From assembly GCA_013420905.1 (NCBI GenBank), contig JAAXNY010000005.1, positions 1,054,001-1,118,000 on the forward strand: 64,000 nucleotides of DNA, written 5' to 3'. Positions 39,445 to 49,849 of the stretch are shown in pieces. Each line of letters opens with the position of its first letter. The stretch's first letter is position 1. A program made the position numbers and the translations under genes. The notes below the pieces were generated by a model. It made no database searches, was not told where the DNA came from, and saw only the letters and a list, made by a program, of their open reading frames with translations. This DNA is from Collybia mongolica (Eukaryota > Basidiomycota > Agaricomycetes > Agaricales > Clitocybaceae).

Positions 39445-40861
39445 ATGTCAACGTCTTCAAGGCCGATTATTATAGTTACGGGGGCCAACAGGTAGGCTCG
39501 TACGACTCAAATCCCTCCTCATATATTGTATAACCCTCGTCTGCAGCGGTGTAGGCTTCGGAATTTGTCAACGACTCCTTTTCCAACTCTGCGAAAAGAA
39601 TCCAACGGATACACTGCCTCAGAGTTTCGCTCCATATACCACTGACGATACCCAACATGGATACGACGGCCTGACACTTATAATGGCCTGCAGGAGCACA
39701 AAACGTGCAGAGGCAGCGCGAACGAAACTACTCACACTCTTTGATTCGCATATTGAGAACCTACAGAAGCGGCCAGAGTTCGATGGACATGCGCACAAGT
39801 TCCGCGAGAACGTCAACGTTGATATCCACACACTAGACTTGGCGTCAGTCACCAGCGTGTTTCGTTTTGCTGAAGAAATGTCGAGGTCTGTACTGCATGG
39901 GGAACGGTACTTGAAGGTTGCTGATGTCACGCAGGTACCCATACATCTCTCATCTAATTTGCAATGCTGGAGTCGCAAGCTTTTCTTCGATATATTGGCC
40001 GGCATGCCTCAAACAACTGTTCGCTGAGCCCATAGTTGCGATTACTGCACCGACTTTCTACCTGCAGCATCGAGGAGAAATTAGCACAGATGGCCTAGGA
40101 TGGGTTTGGCAGTGCAATGTCTTTGGCCATTATGCTCTCGTACGTGAAACAGCAATTCTAATCTTGCCAATTCATTAACCCTTCGATAGTTCCGTGCAAT
40201 CGAACATCTTTTGCTAGCGTCGACCTCTCCCCTTGGATCACGCGTCATTTGGATGTCGTCTCTTGAAGGCTCCCCTATATTCTACGAACGAGAAGACTGG
40301 CAGCTCAAGAACACTGAACATTCGTACGAGAGCGCGAAATACCAGATTGACCTTATTAGTTCGCACCTCGATCGTGCTGCCCTCCGTGAACCTAGTGGAA
40401 AGCCACGAGTCCGACACTTCATCACGCAGCCGGGCGTTTGTTCTACGAATGTGAGCCGTGCACTGGCCGGCCCTTTCCTTGATGTTTTAAAAGTGATACT
40501 GTTTTATCTTGTGAGTAATCTCTCATGCTGCCTGGCGACTGCAGATTTTGATCATTTTTAGGGTCGAATGTGTGGCTCCCCGCATCACACCATTGAGCCT
40601 TTCAAAGCTGCCATCGGTGCTGTTCACTTATCACTTGCATCCCTCGCCTTCATCACATTATCCTCCCCAACGCCTGTGAGATTTGGGGCCGAAACCGACC
40701 GTTGGGGAGCTGAGCGAGTTGGCTTGACAGAGGTCAAAGACTGGAAAACGCAAAAAGACGAAGGAGAACTCCTCTTACGAAAGTGTGACGCTTTGTTCAA
40801 GTCCGTAAAAGCTGCCGAGGAAGCAACAATGGATTATGAGGTTGCCACGGAGCACATGTAA
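39445..40861 (+). CDS. ERG27: ERG27-like 3-keto sterol reductase
   Basis: Short-chain dehydrogenase reducing the 3-keto group during C-4 demethylation in ergosterol synthesis, on the ER/lipid-droplet membrane. Exon 1 (39445 to about 39485, MSTSSRPIIIVTGAN) is joined by a short intron to SGVGFGICQRLLFQL, forming the cofactor motif TGxxxGxG. Later: TLIMACRS, LICNAGVASF, the sterol-reductase region GWVWQCNVFGHYAL, MSSLEGSP, and the active-site YESAK with its Tyr and Lys, then FITQPGVCSTNVSRAL, which is typical of Erg27. Introns lie near 39488-39535, 39885-39935, 40140-40190 and 40508-40560. The end is TAA at 40859-40861. It follows NOP58 on the same strand by about 250 bp. Confidence 0.92.
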
Positions 40862-41088
40862 CGTGTTATACCCTGGCCACTATACCCTATTATATCAACC
40901 TTAATGCATAAATTTCATTCGGAAAGAATACTTGGGAACACAAAGTCCAATTACATCAAGGTCCCTCGGTGCGAAATGGTGAGGCAAAACCTAAGTTCCC
41001 TGATATATCCGGGTCCGGACTTCCCATGTCTTATTGTATCGTATCCCAAACAAACTTACCTAACGCATCGTTTGGAATGTCAACCAAT

Positions 41089-42594
41089 GTGAATGAGCAA
41101 AGTGGTTCTTCAACGAGAAATGGGCTCGAGGAAAGCTTACGATGTGAGTGATGAAAAAGTTTAAAGAATTGAACAAGTTGTTCTGTCTAACATCTCTTCG
41201 ATGCCCTGCCTTTAAATTTATAGAACTCCTGGGATCGTATGGCCAATAAAAGTTGTCTCTCAACTTTCGGTGACTTCGGTGACTATCACCCGATATAGCA
41301 TTATTTAGATGTTCATCTTGCACCCAACAACGATATTCGATAAGCAAAAATAATCCAAGTTTGTATATGCAGGGCACAATTTCCTGTATTCAGTTTCCTG
41401 CTGGAGATTTAACAATCGCGACGCCACTCCGTCCCCAGGCTTGTCGGTTCACACCCCACATTCCAGAAAGGCGCAGAAGAGGAGCCTGTCACAAACCACT
41501 GAGGAATTTAGGAGCGTAATCGAAAAAATGCTTGATGATTCAATCAATTGGTTCCTGGCGAAGTCGAAAGTCAGGAAATAGGGCGAGCCGTCACGAACAT
41601 GCCTGACTATAATAAAACTGCGCCGCATCATACACGCTTTTCCTATGGTTCCTATGCAATTTCGTTTTCTATACAAGGACACCTCGGTTTGTCACCTGTG
41701 GACTCTGCATTGGCCCATCCATTCAATCTCCCGGTGCATCAGTAAGTCCGGAAGGGCCAAGAATTTAATGTGACAGTGAGCTTGTGGAGGAACATCTGGG
41801 CCGAGCAACAGAAATGAACAATCGCTGAATAACGTGTCTCAACATGCCGCACGTTGGAGGAGCCGCCGTAAAGCATTTTTCGATTGAATCGTTTGCTCAA
41901 GGTGCTCGATGAAGAGATGTCCTTGGATACAGCTAATCTGACCCGGAACACGGATATCTACACCTCCTCTCGAGATTCAAAGGGCCGGTAAGCGTTAGGT
42001 GCTGCATTGGTTCATCAGGGTTGCGCACCAATACGGTGAGCGTAACGAGAAGTAAACCTAGGCGCCTCGTGTGACAAATGACAACAAGAGAAGTTTACCC
42101 TGACCATGTTCAGACATGGCTATCAAGTCCTTCTTTACTTATTTTTATCTCCTTGATTTCATTTGTTCATTTGAGCTATAAAATTTTCCGGGATGAGGCT
42201 ACTCGTACGCTTCTTCTGGAGCGTGCTGATCATAGTGAACTTTTTACCTGGCTAAACCAATATAGGGCGAGGGTCTTTATTTCGCTTCTGATCCCATCCT
42301 TGAATATCATGGAGCAGAGGCGTGGGCCAACACTGAAACTTCGTCATAGCCTGAGAGCAGAGTGGCATCATGCATATCAGATCTCCGGCACAGAACTAAC
42401 TTTATGGAATTTCTTACTACATGCACCAGTGACATGAAATTCTTCAAAGCTTCGGCACATCGCCAACTACATGAGTTGCCCTCGGGCGCGAGGTGCATAG
42501 ACCATGCACTGTGGTAAAAAGCAGCTGCCAAGAGTAGGCTCGCTGCTTTCATTTCGTTAACCACATGATCACGCGGACTGTATGAAGGTTCAAC
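41089..42594 (-). repeat. Inverted segmental duplication, arm 2 (orphan intergenic block)
   Basis: Reverse-complement copy of 29463-30984. It contains both halves of the divergent promoter region: one diverged element at about 41399-41430, another at about 42358-42391, and the leader/5'UTR-intron start TCACATCGTAAGC near 41135-41150. Homology stops at 41089 inside the 5'UTR intron, just short of where a coding region would begin, and at 42594 on the other side, where a P450 relic begins. No family coding sequence remains at either edge. Confidence 0.85.
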
Positions 42595-43139
42595 TTCTGA
42601 TACCTAAGAGAGTTAAAAAACAACCCGCCGAGTTCCTTTACATAGTAGCTAATATTAACGGTCAGATCATTAGGAGGAATACTACATTGCTCACCTGCGT
42701 ATAGCACAGCAGACGTGTCTTTGATAATCTGTTCCTTATCTTCAGGCACTTGGGTCTCTCCAAATTCTCCACATAAACATGTGTCATAAGAATCCGCCGC
42801 CTTTCCACCGAGTTGCGAAGGAGGTGAGATAACGTGGTATTGTAATAGAAACGAAAAAGAAAGTTTTCCTGTAAAAATGACCCCTCCAGCATTTGTTCGC
42901 AGTATGGTTGCATCACCTCTATATGTCTCTTGAGATGAGCACCAGGGAACTAAGTTGGGACTGGACAGATACTGAGAAAGTAGATGTGTTAATACTATTT
43001 GACTTATGACTAATATATTGCTCAACCTTACTTTATTGTTAGTTCGAGATTGAGCGGGAGGTGTACAACTCTGAAAGAGTGAAATCATACAGAGAGGAAC
43101 CTTATCCACCATGAACCCGATTCCTTGAGTCGCGGCCAA
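42595..43139 (-). pseudogene. Cytochrome P450 fragment
   Basis: Weak but consistent P450 likeness. GIGFMVDKVPL recalls the segment before the F-G region; in a neighbouring frame HLKRHIEVMQPYCEQMLEG recalls the usual GAxLKR region; EDKEQIIKDTSAVLYAG recalls the start of the I helix. No heme-binding Cys motif is present and the frame must shift within the region, so this is a truncated and broken copy. Its 3' side abuts the duplicated block 41089-42594, suggesting the gene was cut by that rearrangement. Confidence 0.45.
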
Positions 43140-44369
43140 GGCCTAGACAGATCTTTTGACCACCAGCATATGTTATTCTTTCTCTGTAAGGTCATAACTG
43201 TAGGTGCTGATCCACAGGCACAAAATCAGGCCAACCATACCATATTGGTGACACATTTACAATTTCATGATTGCTGATCCTGTAAGACTATTGGGTTTGA
43301 TCAGCCTCCGGGCATAAATGGAAGAAACGACGAGATGTACTGCCCAATATTATAAAGCCAGTCATCAGAATTGATGACGAGCTTCCTCAAAAACCTGCGC
43401 GCGATACCCCGCGGCAGCTGTCGCCATACGATGAACAGCACGATTGTTAAGGTTCTGATGCATGACACGTCGGTGTTCCTTCCACCTACTCCTTCCAACT
43501 TGCCTCGTAATTGAAAAAAGGTCATATTAAATCCCCATCCGAGCCTTTAGATATTGGAAGATTCGAGATTCCTTTTGATCAGGAATTCAGTCGAAGTCGA
43601 AAATATACAAACATACAAATTGAACATGACGCTTCTTGGCCTATCAGAATAGAGGTGTGAGCATCTGTCGAGGAGCTCAAATGCTATTTTGTGGTCATTG
43701 ACGACTACAAATTTCGTCTGAAAAACCCCGAAATAGATGAGATCTAAACAGAATTAACATTTATACTTGGGCTTCCGATTGGAGGAGTAGTCTATAGTTT
43801 TTTCACACGCCTTGTTGGGCCAAAACGCCTGTTAACATTTGCTTCATATCATTGATAGCAAAATTTACATATACGATGATTCCAGCAAGAACTTGAAATA
43901 CGGGTATATATGATTCCCTTGTCCTTGATGTACCTTCGCCATCGGATCATTACCCTACCCCCGTTTTCTACTTGTTGTAACGATCCTTCCATCATCAAGC
44001 TCACCACCGTTCTCGTCATAGAAGGCATTTCTGCCATTGGAAGATACCTCAATCCGTATCCCGGAGATCCATCTAGGGAGGATAGCTTCGCACATGGCCT
44101 ATGAAGGAGAGGACCACGGCCCCTGTCAATAAACTTCGAGTGAAATAAGTGCTTTATTGTTGTGCCACGCAATCGATATCTTCCTGCCAGGTTGGGTGTA
44201 TTGCACGTCAGCCAATATTCCGTGTCGTTCTACCATATATTAAGGCTGCTTTGCAAGAATCAATGCATCATCTGAAGTCCCTCAGAATCGACAAATGGCA
44301 CAAAAGAACGTTTGGTTTGGTGCGTACTAGTGATCCATTAGCATATGCTTCTTCCCTCTTACCTGATAT
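43140..44369. other. 1.2-kb region, nothing recognised
   Basis: AT-rich, with short ORFs only. Possibly decayed sequence upstream of the P450 and SDR relics. I see no supported feature. Confidence 0.4.
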
Positions 44370-44990
44370 CATTCTCGTCCAACTGGCAGTTACTGGCGCG
44401 ACATCAGGGCTCGGAAATGCCCTTGTGCATGAAATCCTCAGCTCAAGCCATTCAATAGTTGCTACTGCGCGCAAGCCCAAAAGCCTTCAAGCAGTACTTG
44501 AGCAAAAATACGATGCAGAAACTTTAAAACGCGCATAAGTTATCAAAGTCGGCATCATAAAGCCTGGGGAAATCAAGGCGGCCTTTGACGCAGGGCCCCA
44601 GAAATTCGGGGAGATAAATGTTGTTGTGAACAATGCTGGATATGTCAGTCCTGTCCATTTCGCTATGACTTTCTTCCTGATTCCCGATCTAGATAGTTTT
44701 GTCAGAAATCGAAGTGTGTGCCATGGATACGGCTCATACTGAGTTTGAGGTCATATTTTGGGGACCAGTCCATGTCATGAAGCAGGTAATACTTGTTACC
44801 AAAACCGAAGAAGAAATATTTCACTTATACGTTTTTCTCTTAGGCGATCGGGGTTTCTCGCGAGGTCAATCCTCCAGGCAAAGGTGGCCGCATCATTTTC
44901 AACCTCAGCTTTACTGGAGGATATGCTTCCCAGTCCTCGTCGTCATACTACAACGCTGCCAAATTCGGTACGAAGGCAATATTTTAGACT
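44370..44990 (+). pseudogene. Short-chain dehydrogenase (SDR) relic
   Basis: Carries the SDR landmarks in order: VTGATSGLGNALVHEILSS (cofactor motif), VVATARKP-like IVATARKPKSLQ, INVVVNNAGYVS, FWGPVHVMKQ, REVNPPGKGGRI, and SSYYNAAKFG with the Tyr-x-x-x-Lys pair. The frame is interrupted by a TAA near 44536 (after ETLKRA) and by frame changes near 44700 and 44840-44990; a normal intron can explain only the one near 44785-44845. The C-terminal third is not recognised. It is most likely a decayed copy of a fungal SDR of unknown substrate. Confidence 0.7.
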
Positions 44991-45169
44991 CGCCAATTTG
45001 TAGGATAGACCCCAATGACACTCTGCCAGCAAGCCAAGTAGGGTGCTATAATGTACCATCGCTGTGCCAAGGGCGCGTTGGCAGGTCAGGGGAGCAGCGG
45101 CGCCGCATCTTTCTCCTTCAAAGGTGTGTTACAATGTCAATGTTATTTCCGCCTCTCATGCTTTAACCG

Positions 45170-45425
45170 GCATTGTGTAGGTTCTGCCATCTACATCGAG
45201 TCCATGCTCAAATTCCATGTTCCCAATCTACACCGTGACGCTCGACGGAAATTCAGCAGACGTCAATGGTGTCCACCCGTCCACGCCATTCGTCTGCCAC
45301 CCATTATCCTCTAAGACTTGCCTCGATCCCAGCGCCGAACACACTGTTCGCCTCAGTACCAAAGGATCATCTCCGAACCGGAACACATTATCCAGAATAG
45401 CAAAAATCTTTTCGTCTTCTCACTG
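45170..45425 (+). pseudogene. Fragment of an extracellular beta-domain protein
   Basis: Two overlapping frames read SAIYIES and then IYTVTLDGNSADVNG, followed by AEHTVRLSTKGS. This Y-x-V-x-L-D-G ... H-T-V-x-L pattern is seen in single-pass secreted or membrane proteins of Agaricomycetes with a jelly-roll ectodomain. A frameshift between the two halves and the absence of a signal peptide or membrane segment mark it as a remnant. Confidence 0.35.
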
Positions 45426-47066
45426 ATTAGTTACGTATTGAGCCCGAGTGAGCCACCTCTGGTGCCAAAACCTGAAAGAAAGTGGTACTCACGTTCATGG
45501 GATCAGAAAAACCAACGCACGTCCAACAAATATCATTTCTTACATTGGAGTCACGTTTCGCATAACTTTGTTTAGCTTCTCAGTGGCTATTGATACTAGA
45601 TATATCATACGTCACCTTTTCTATACGGATCTATCAGCCCATAGATGTCAGAGGCTTTTGAGGCCCGTATATATCTATCTTCGGGAACCAAGTCCACCTA
45701 TACCTCGATAACGAGCGTTTCGCGACCTCTAGGTAGGAAGATCAAAACAACTTTGCAAATTCCTCCCTACCATCCGTCTTGGCTTTCTGTGCGCAACTGT
45801 AGGTTGTGCAAGACACATGCCACATACATCTTGGGGGGCCGCTTTCCAGTTGCTCTCATTCCAGCTATCGAGGGGGTTGAGAGGCCTTCCATATAACCGC
45901 CATCCGAACCTAATCCTGCCCAGCATAGCGCCTCTCTCGCGTCTGACATTTCTCTGTAGGTCATTGACGAGAAACTGAAGTACCCGCGAAGGAGTAGCAA
46001 AATGCACTATACATCATAAGAGGGATGGCAGTCCGCGATCATAACAGATATAACTATGAAAGGTCGCCTTTGTCTTCAGGTTGAACCTGTCTTTCTCTCT
46101 GAGCGTTTTGTCAGGGTATGTGGATGTATAAGAAGGCAGATAAAAACTTTAATGGAAGGACGCGTACTTGCTACAGATTCCCGAGGTGCGTGTCACAGTT
46201 TAAACCATGTAATTCCCTGTCGCTATCCTCCCCATCATCCTCGCCATCACTGGCATTGACATACCCAAACCCACTGATAATGTATGTCGTGTATTTTCGG
46301 TCACATCCGTGCTGTAACCCCTGAGTTTATAGAGCCTCACCTTGCCACACAAATATGATGATGGTCACAAGAATTCAGCGTAACGGACCCCTTCTCTGTA
46401 CAGTGTTACGCTGTTGAGGCACCTGGGGTTATTCCAGCCGGTGGACCTAGTGTTGAAGGTGACTGTTGTTGACTCTACAGGTACGCCGCATGTGCTAGTG
46501 CTCTAGAGATCAGTAAATGATATTATTGAAATAGTATAGGACGAATGATTGCTCTGGTGGTGGTGATCTGTGAATGTACGAGAGAGTTCCCAACAAGATG
46601 GTATAACGCTTGGCAGTTGTGAGTGATGATAATGTGGTATAGTGTGCTGCACGCCCCACGCGGCTGAACTCTGCTCCTACGACACTACACCACTCGCCAG
46701 GGGAGTCTCTTTTCCTTGCAAGTTGCAACCCATATTCATACACCCCATATTTGCCTCACCTCTTATGTATACAGCCCACTGAAGAATACGACTTGAATAC
46801 GATATCTGTCACCGTATGAGGGCTGCCTTTGGGGTGTCTTTCAGTTTCCTTCGGTGTGGCGTCCTTATGGGAGCACTTGCTTCAAATTCGGGCTGAGGTT
46901 GTTACTCTCATGCCAACCCCAGCCATAAATTCTGCTCGCTTTGAATAACTCGTGATTCATCCAAACCCACCCAACGTTATATAAAATGATTCCAACCAAT
47001 GGAAACGACCAGTTGATCCCACTCCATACATAATACATCATTCGCCCTACGCACAACACACATGAA
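45426..47066. other. 1.6-kb region, nothing recognised
   Basis: No gene, RNA or clear repeat can be supported. ORFs are short and uninformative on both strands. Confidence 0.45.
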
Positions 47067-47452
47067 TCAGTCTAGGAATCATTGAAAATACGATAAGCAC
47101 ATCACAAACGGAATCTATCACAAGATGGATGGATACCTTGGTGATTCCAAGCTGCGCCGCCATTTATATACATTGCCGGCTTGATCGGTGTTATTAAGGT
47201 ACCATCCACGGCGACACTGTTGTCGTCACCAATGGAGAAGTCTACATTATCTACTCCGAGCTTGCCAGTGAACATCTTGGTGCCGGCCAAGCTCGAAGTA
47301 GAGTCATAAGTGAGCGTCGCTTTGGTAGTCCCAAATGTTGTCACTGTGGGGATAATTCTGCCTGAAAAGGTGTACTTGATTTGGTCGATAATAAATGCGG
47401 ATTGGAGTGTAAAGCCATCCCTGCACTCAACACTACCGCTGGCAGTTGGCAT
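47067..47452 (-). CDS. Small ~105-aa protein, family member 4
   Basis: Starts MPTASGSVECRDGFTLQSAF with the core KATLTYDSTSSLAGTK, FTGKLGVDNVDFSIGD and LITPIKPAMYINGGAAW. Unspliced, the frame stops at 47102. Splicing GTATCC (near 47140) to TTCCTAG at 47072 ends the protein at once with Asp-stop, which mirrors the terminal intron of the 29-kb gene, so I prefer that end. A 5'UTR intron is apparent upstream (CTCACATCGTATGATT, ending CATATAG). Its closest relative in the window is the 29-kb minus-strand gene. Confidence 0.7.
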
Positions 47453-47770
47453 ATTTCGTTTTCCTATATGAGTACAAGTGAGCAAAGGAGCCATGGCCTA
47501 ACCAAGGAAAAATCATACGATGTGAGTATTGGTATTGTTGAAAGGATCAAGTAGGTCGTTCTAACATTCCTTTGATGCCTACCTTCATAGAAATCCTGCG
47601 ATCATGTGGCCAGTACAATAAAAAAAATACCTGATCGCCTTTACGACAGGGCCTGGTGTGTTCGGGGAAAATTTATGTAAGAATACTATTTGGTGTAGTC
47701 TGTGGCGTGTGTAGGTTCTGAAGAAATCTATTTTGCATATGTCGTAAAAAATCCTATATAGTTGATTCTA

Positions 47771-47799
47771 TGCCGGAGATCTGATTTTTGCGGCGCCAC
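47771..47799 (-). promoter_or_regulatory. Conserved upstream element of the small-protein family (copy 4)
   Basis: On the minus strand reads GGTGGCGCCGCAAAAATC then AGATCTCCGGCA. About 319 bp upstream of the 47.45-kb ATG, the shortest spacing among the five genes. Confidence 0.6.
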
Positions 47800-48979
47800 C
47801 AGGGTTTCTGCCATTAAGTCTTGGTCCATAGACAACGAATGTTCGAGGACCTCGTCCTGGTATAGTCAGACGATTGTTCAGGGCCATTTATCAGCATTTG
47901 AATAACGTGAGTAAACTGTCATCCCCGACTATTTTTGCATCAGGGGATTTCGTAGAGCCGTATTGAATTTGTCTCGTACGAAATGATTCAATTGAGCCAA
48001 AATGATATCATGAGGAAGAGGTAGGCCCTAATGGGCATTCCTGAACATGGTTAGGATAAACTGCACACACACTTCTCTTACCCTCATCTTCTGCACGAGG
48101 CCACCGTATCTAGGTTTAATCCCAGCTGCGTTTACCGCATTGGCCCATGTCCTTAATCCACCAAGGTGATGTTCGGTGCTTGATGGCTCCTTTTCTTTGA
48201 GAAGGAGGTATTCCTTGTTAGACGAGTTTTTTTTTTTTTTTTTTTTTTTGGTTCGAGCTAATTGTCAGACGAGTTGCGAAACAGAAAGCTTGCTGACCCA
48301 CGCCGCTCCGCCACTGTTCGCTGTAAATTGGGGTGGCCCTGACTCAATGTTACTGTCAGAGCTGGCCCTACCTTGTGCTTAATTTCCGAAAGAAACGACT
48401 GAGACGACAGATCAAGCCATCCTTCGACCGAGGCCCTTGTAATCCCACCTCATCCATAATACCCAGGACCATGGTCTGTTTCGTGTTTTTCAATATGATT
48501 CCATCAATTGGGGTCTACGGCTTGGTGTGACGTGACCGTCCCTGAGTTATTAATCGAAATATTCCTATGACATATGTACTTAGCTAACCTGCTCCACTCA
48601 AGCCAGGGTCAGTTTTTCACAAATCACTTGCAATTCACATGTTGTCGACCATTCATCACGAAATCCATCATGCAAATATTTAAAGCAGCCCCAGTAAGGG
48701 TATATAAGTATTATAACACATTGGACATTGAGTAGAGCAATTCTGCAACCCACAAAAAACTAGAATGATTTTAGTGAAACTTGGCTAGTTTTCCTCCAGG
48801 TGGGCTCTTGTCCACAACACATCATGAGAACACAATTACATTTGCCACAGTATGCGGGGGCTGTTCCTGGCTGTTCTGCTCACAAATGTTAATGGTATTG
48901 GAAATCCTATCGTTAACCCTCTTTACCAGCCACCAATATCTTTCAATACACCCAACATGGGTACAGTACTATGATTACT
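47800..48979. other. Promoter-distal flank and spacer
   Basis: The part near 48060-48150 resembles the divergent intergenic block at about 29940-30060, so homology to that block continues past the upstream element. A pure T-run of about 22 lies near 48229-48250. Beyond 48250 nothing is recognised apart from CCAGGACCATGGTCT at 48463-48477, which recurs inverted at 63141-63155. Confidence 0.4.
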
Positions 48980-49304
48980 GAAAGTCACATTGTTGTTTTG
49001 GCATCATCCATGGGACTTGTGTGGCACCCATGATATTTTTTGGACCAGAATATAGAATACATTGAACTGCAGAACTGCTCTAGTATTGGGTGTTGATTGT
49101 TGGGCCAGCAATAAAAGAAAGAGCAATTTTGTGGGAAACTTGAGTTTCTTGTTACAGTTTATCTGCTCACTGTATTCAACTACATAAGGTTGTGCATCCT
49201 CTTTTTCCACATTACACTAAAGTGCATGCAAGCTGATTTGTGTTGCTGTAGTTGAGTATAGTATTTGCACCATTGGTTTCCCTTTCAAATGGTTGCACAT
49301 CCTG
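48980..49304 (-). pseudogene. Unidentified coding relic, part left of the retrotransposon
   Basis: The minus strand has open stretches such as EDAQPYVVEYSEQINCNKKL (near 49190-49130) and, adjoining the insertion site, QDVQPFERETNGANTILNY. The latter frame continues without break into the sequence on the other side of the retrotransposon (62666-62800) once the element and one target copy are removed. I cannot name the product; it could be a host gene or an older transposon. Confidence 0.35.
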
Positions 49305-49309
49305 CATAC

Positions 49310-49784
49310 TGTTACAAATTCCCTTATCTGTTCGACCTATCATTTCTTTTCTTCTTTTCTTACCTATTATTGATTACCAGATGCTTATCAACCCTATCTT
49401 TCAATATCTCCATATGCATTTCTTTTCTCATACTTACTCAGCTTTCTTACTCATCCTCTTTGATAGCTTACTCATCTTTATCTATAACGAATAGCGTAAA
49501 CAACGCTTATCAGACTATTATGTATATATATGGGTAGTTTAGCTTAGCTAGCTCTTTAGCTTGACCTAGCTGAATCAACCTTATTCATCTATCTTCTTGA
49601 CGCGAACTCGATCCTATCTGCCTTACGAAGGGGGTAGTGCATCTTTGATCAGATAACTCGATAACTTGACTTTAGCCCTACTGAGGGAGTCAATAGACAT
49701 TGGACTTACAGAAGTCAACGGTCTAAGAACGAACGAACGACATATCAGATTGACTTAGAGGATAAGGCCTAAACAGCCGTAACA
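49310..49784 (+). repeat. 5' LTR of outer element
   Basis: 475 bp, TGTTAC...GTAACA. A TATA stretch at about 49523-49532 lies some 30 bp before AGCTTGACCT (49558-49567), the likely transcript start. All five differences seen from the 3' LTR are TG or CA here where the 3' LTR has CG. Confidence 0.95.
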
Positions 49785-49786
49785 AA

Positions 49787-49796
49787 AGGTCAAGCT
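49787..49796 (+). other. Candidate self-priming primer-binding site, outer element
   Basis: AGGTCAAGCT, starting three bases after the LTR end, is the exact complement of AGCTTGACCT at 49558-49567 inside the LTR, where the transcript should begin. No match to the usual tRNA-type TGG primer site is seen. The arrangement matches Tf1-type self-primed reverse transcription. Confidence 0.6.
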
Positions 49797-49849
49797 GATC
49801 AGAACCATCAACCTATTCAGGTTCAGATGCAACGGCACCACGATACGGA

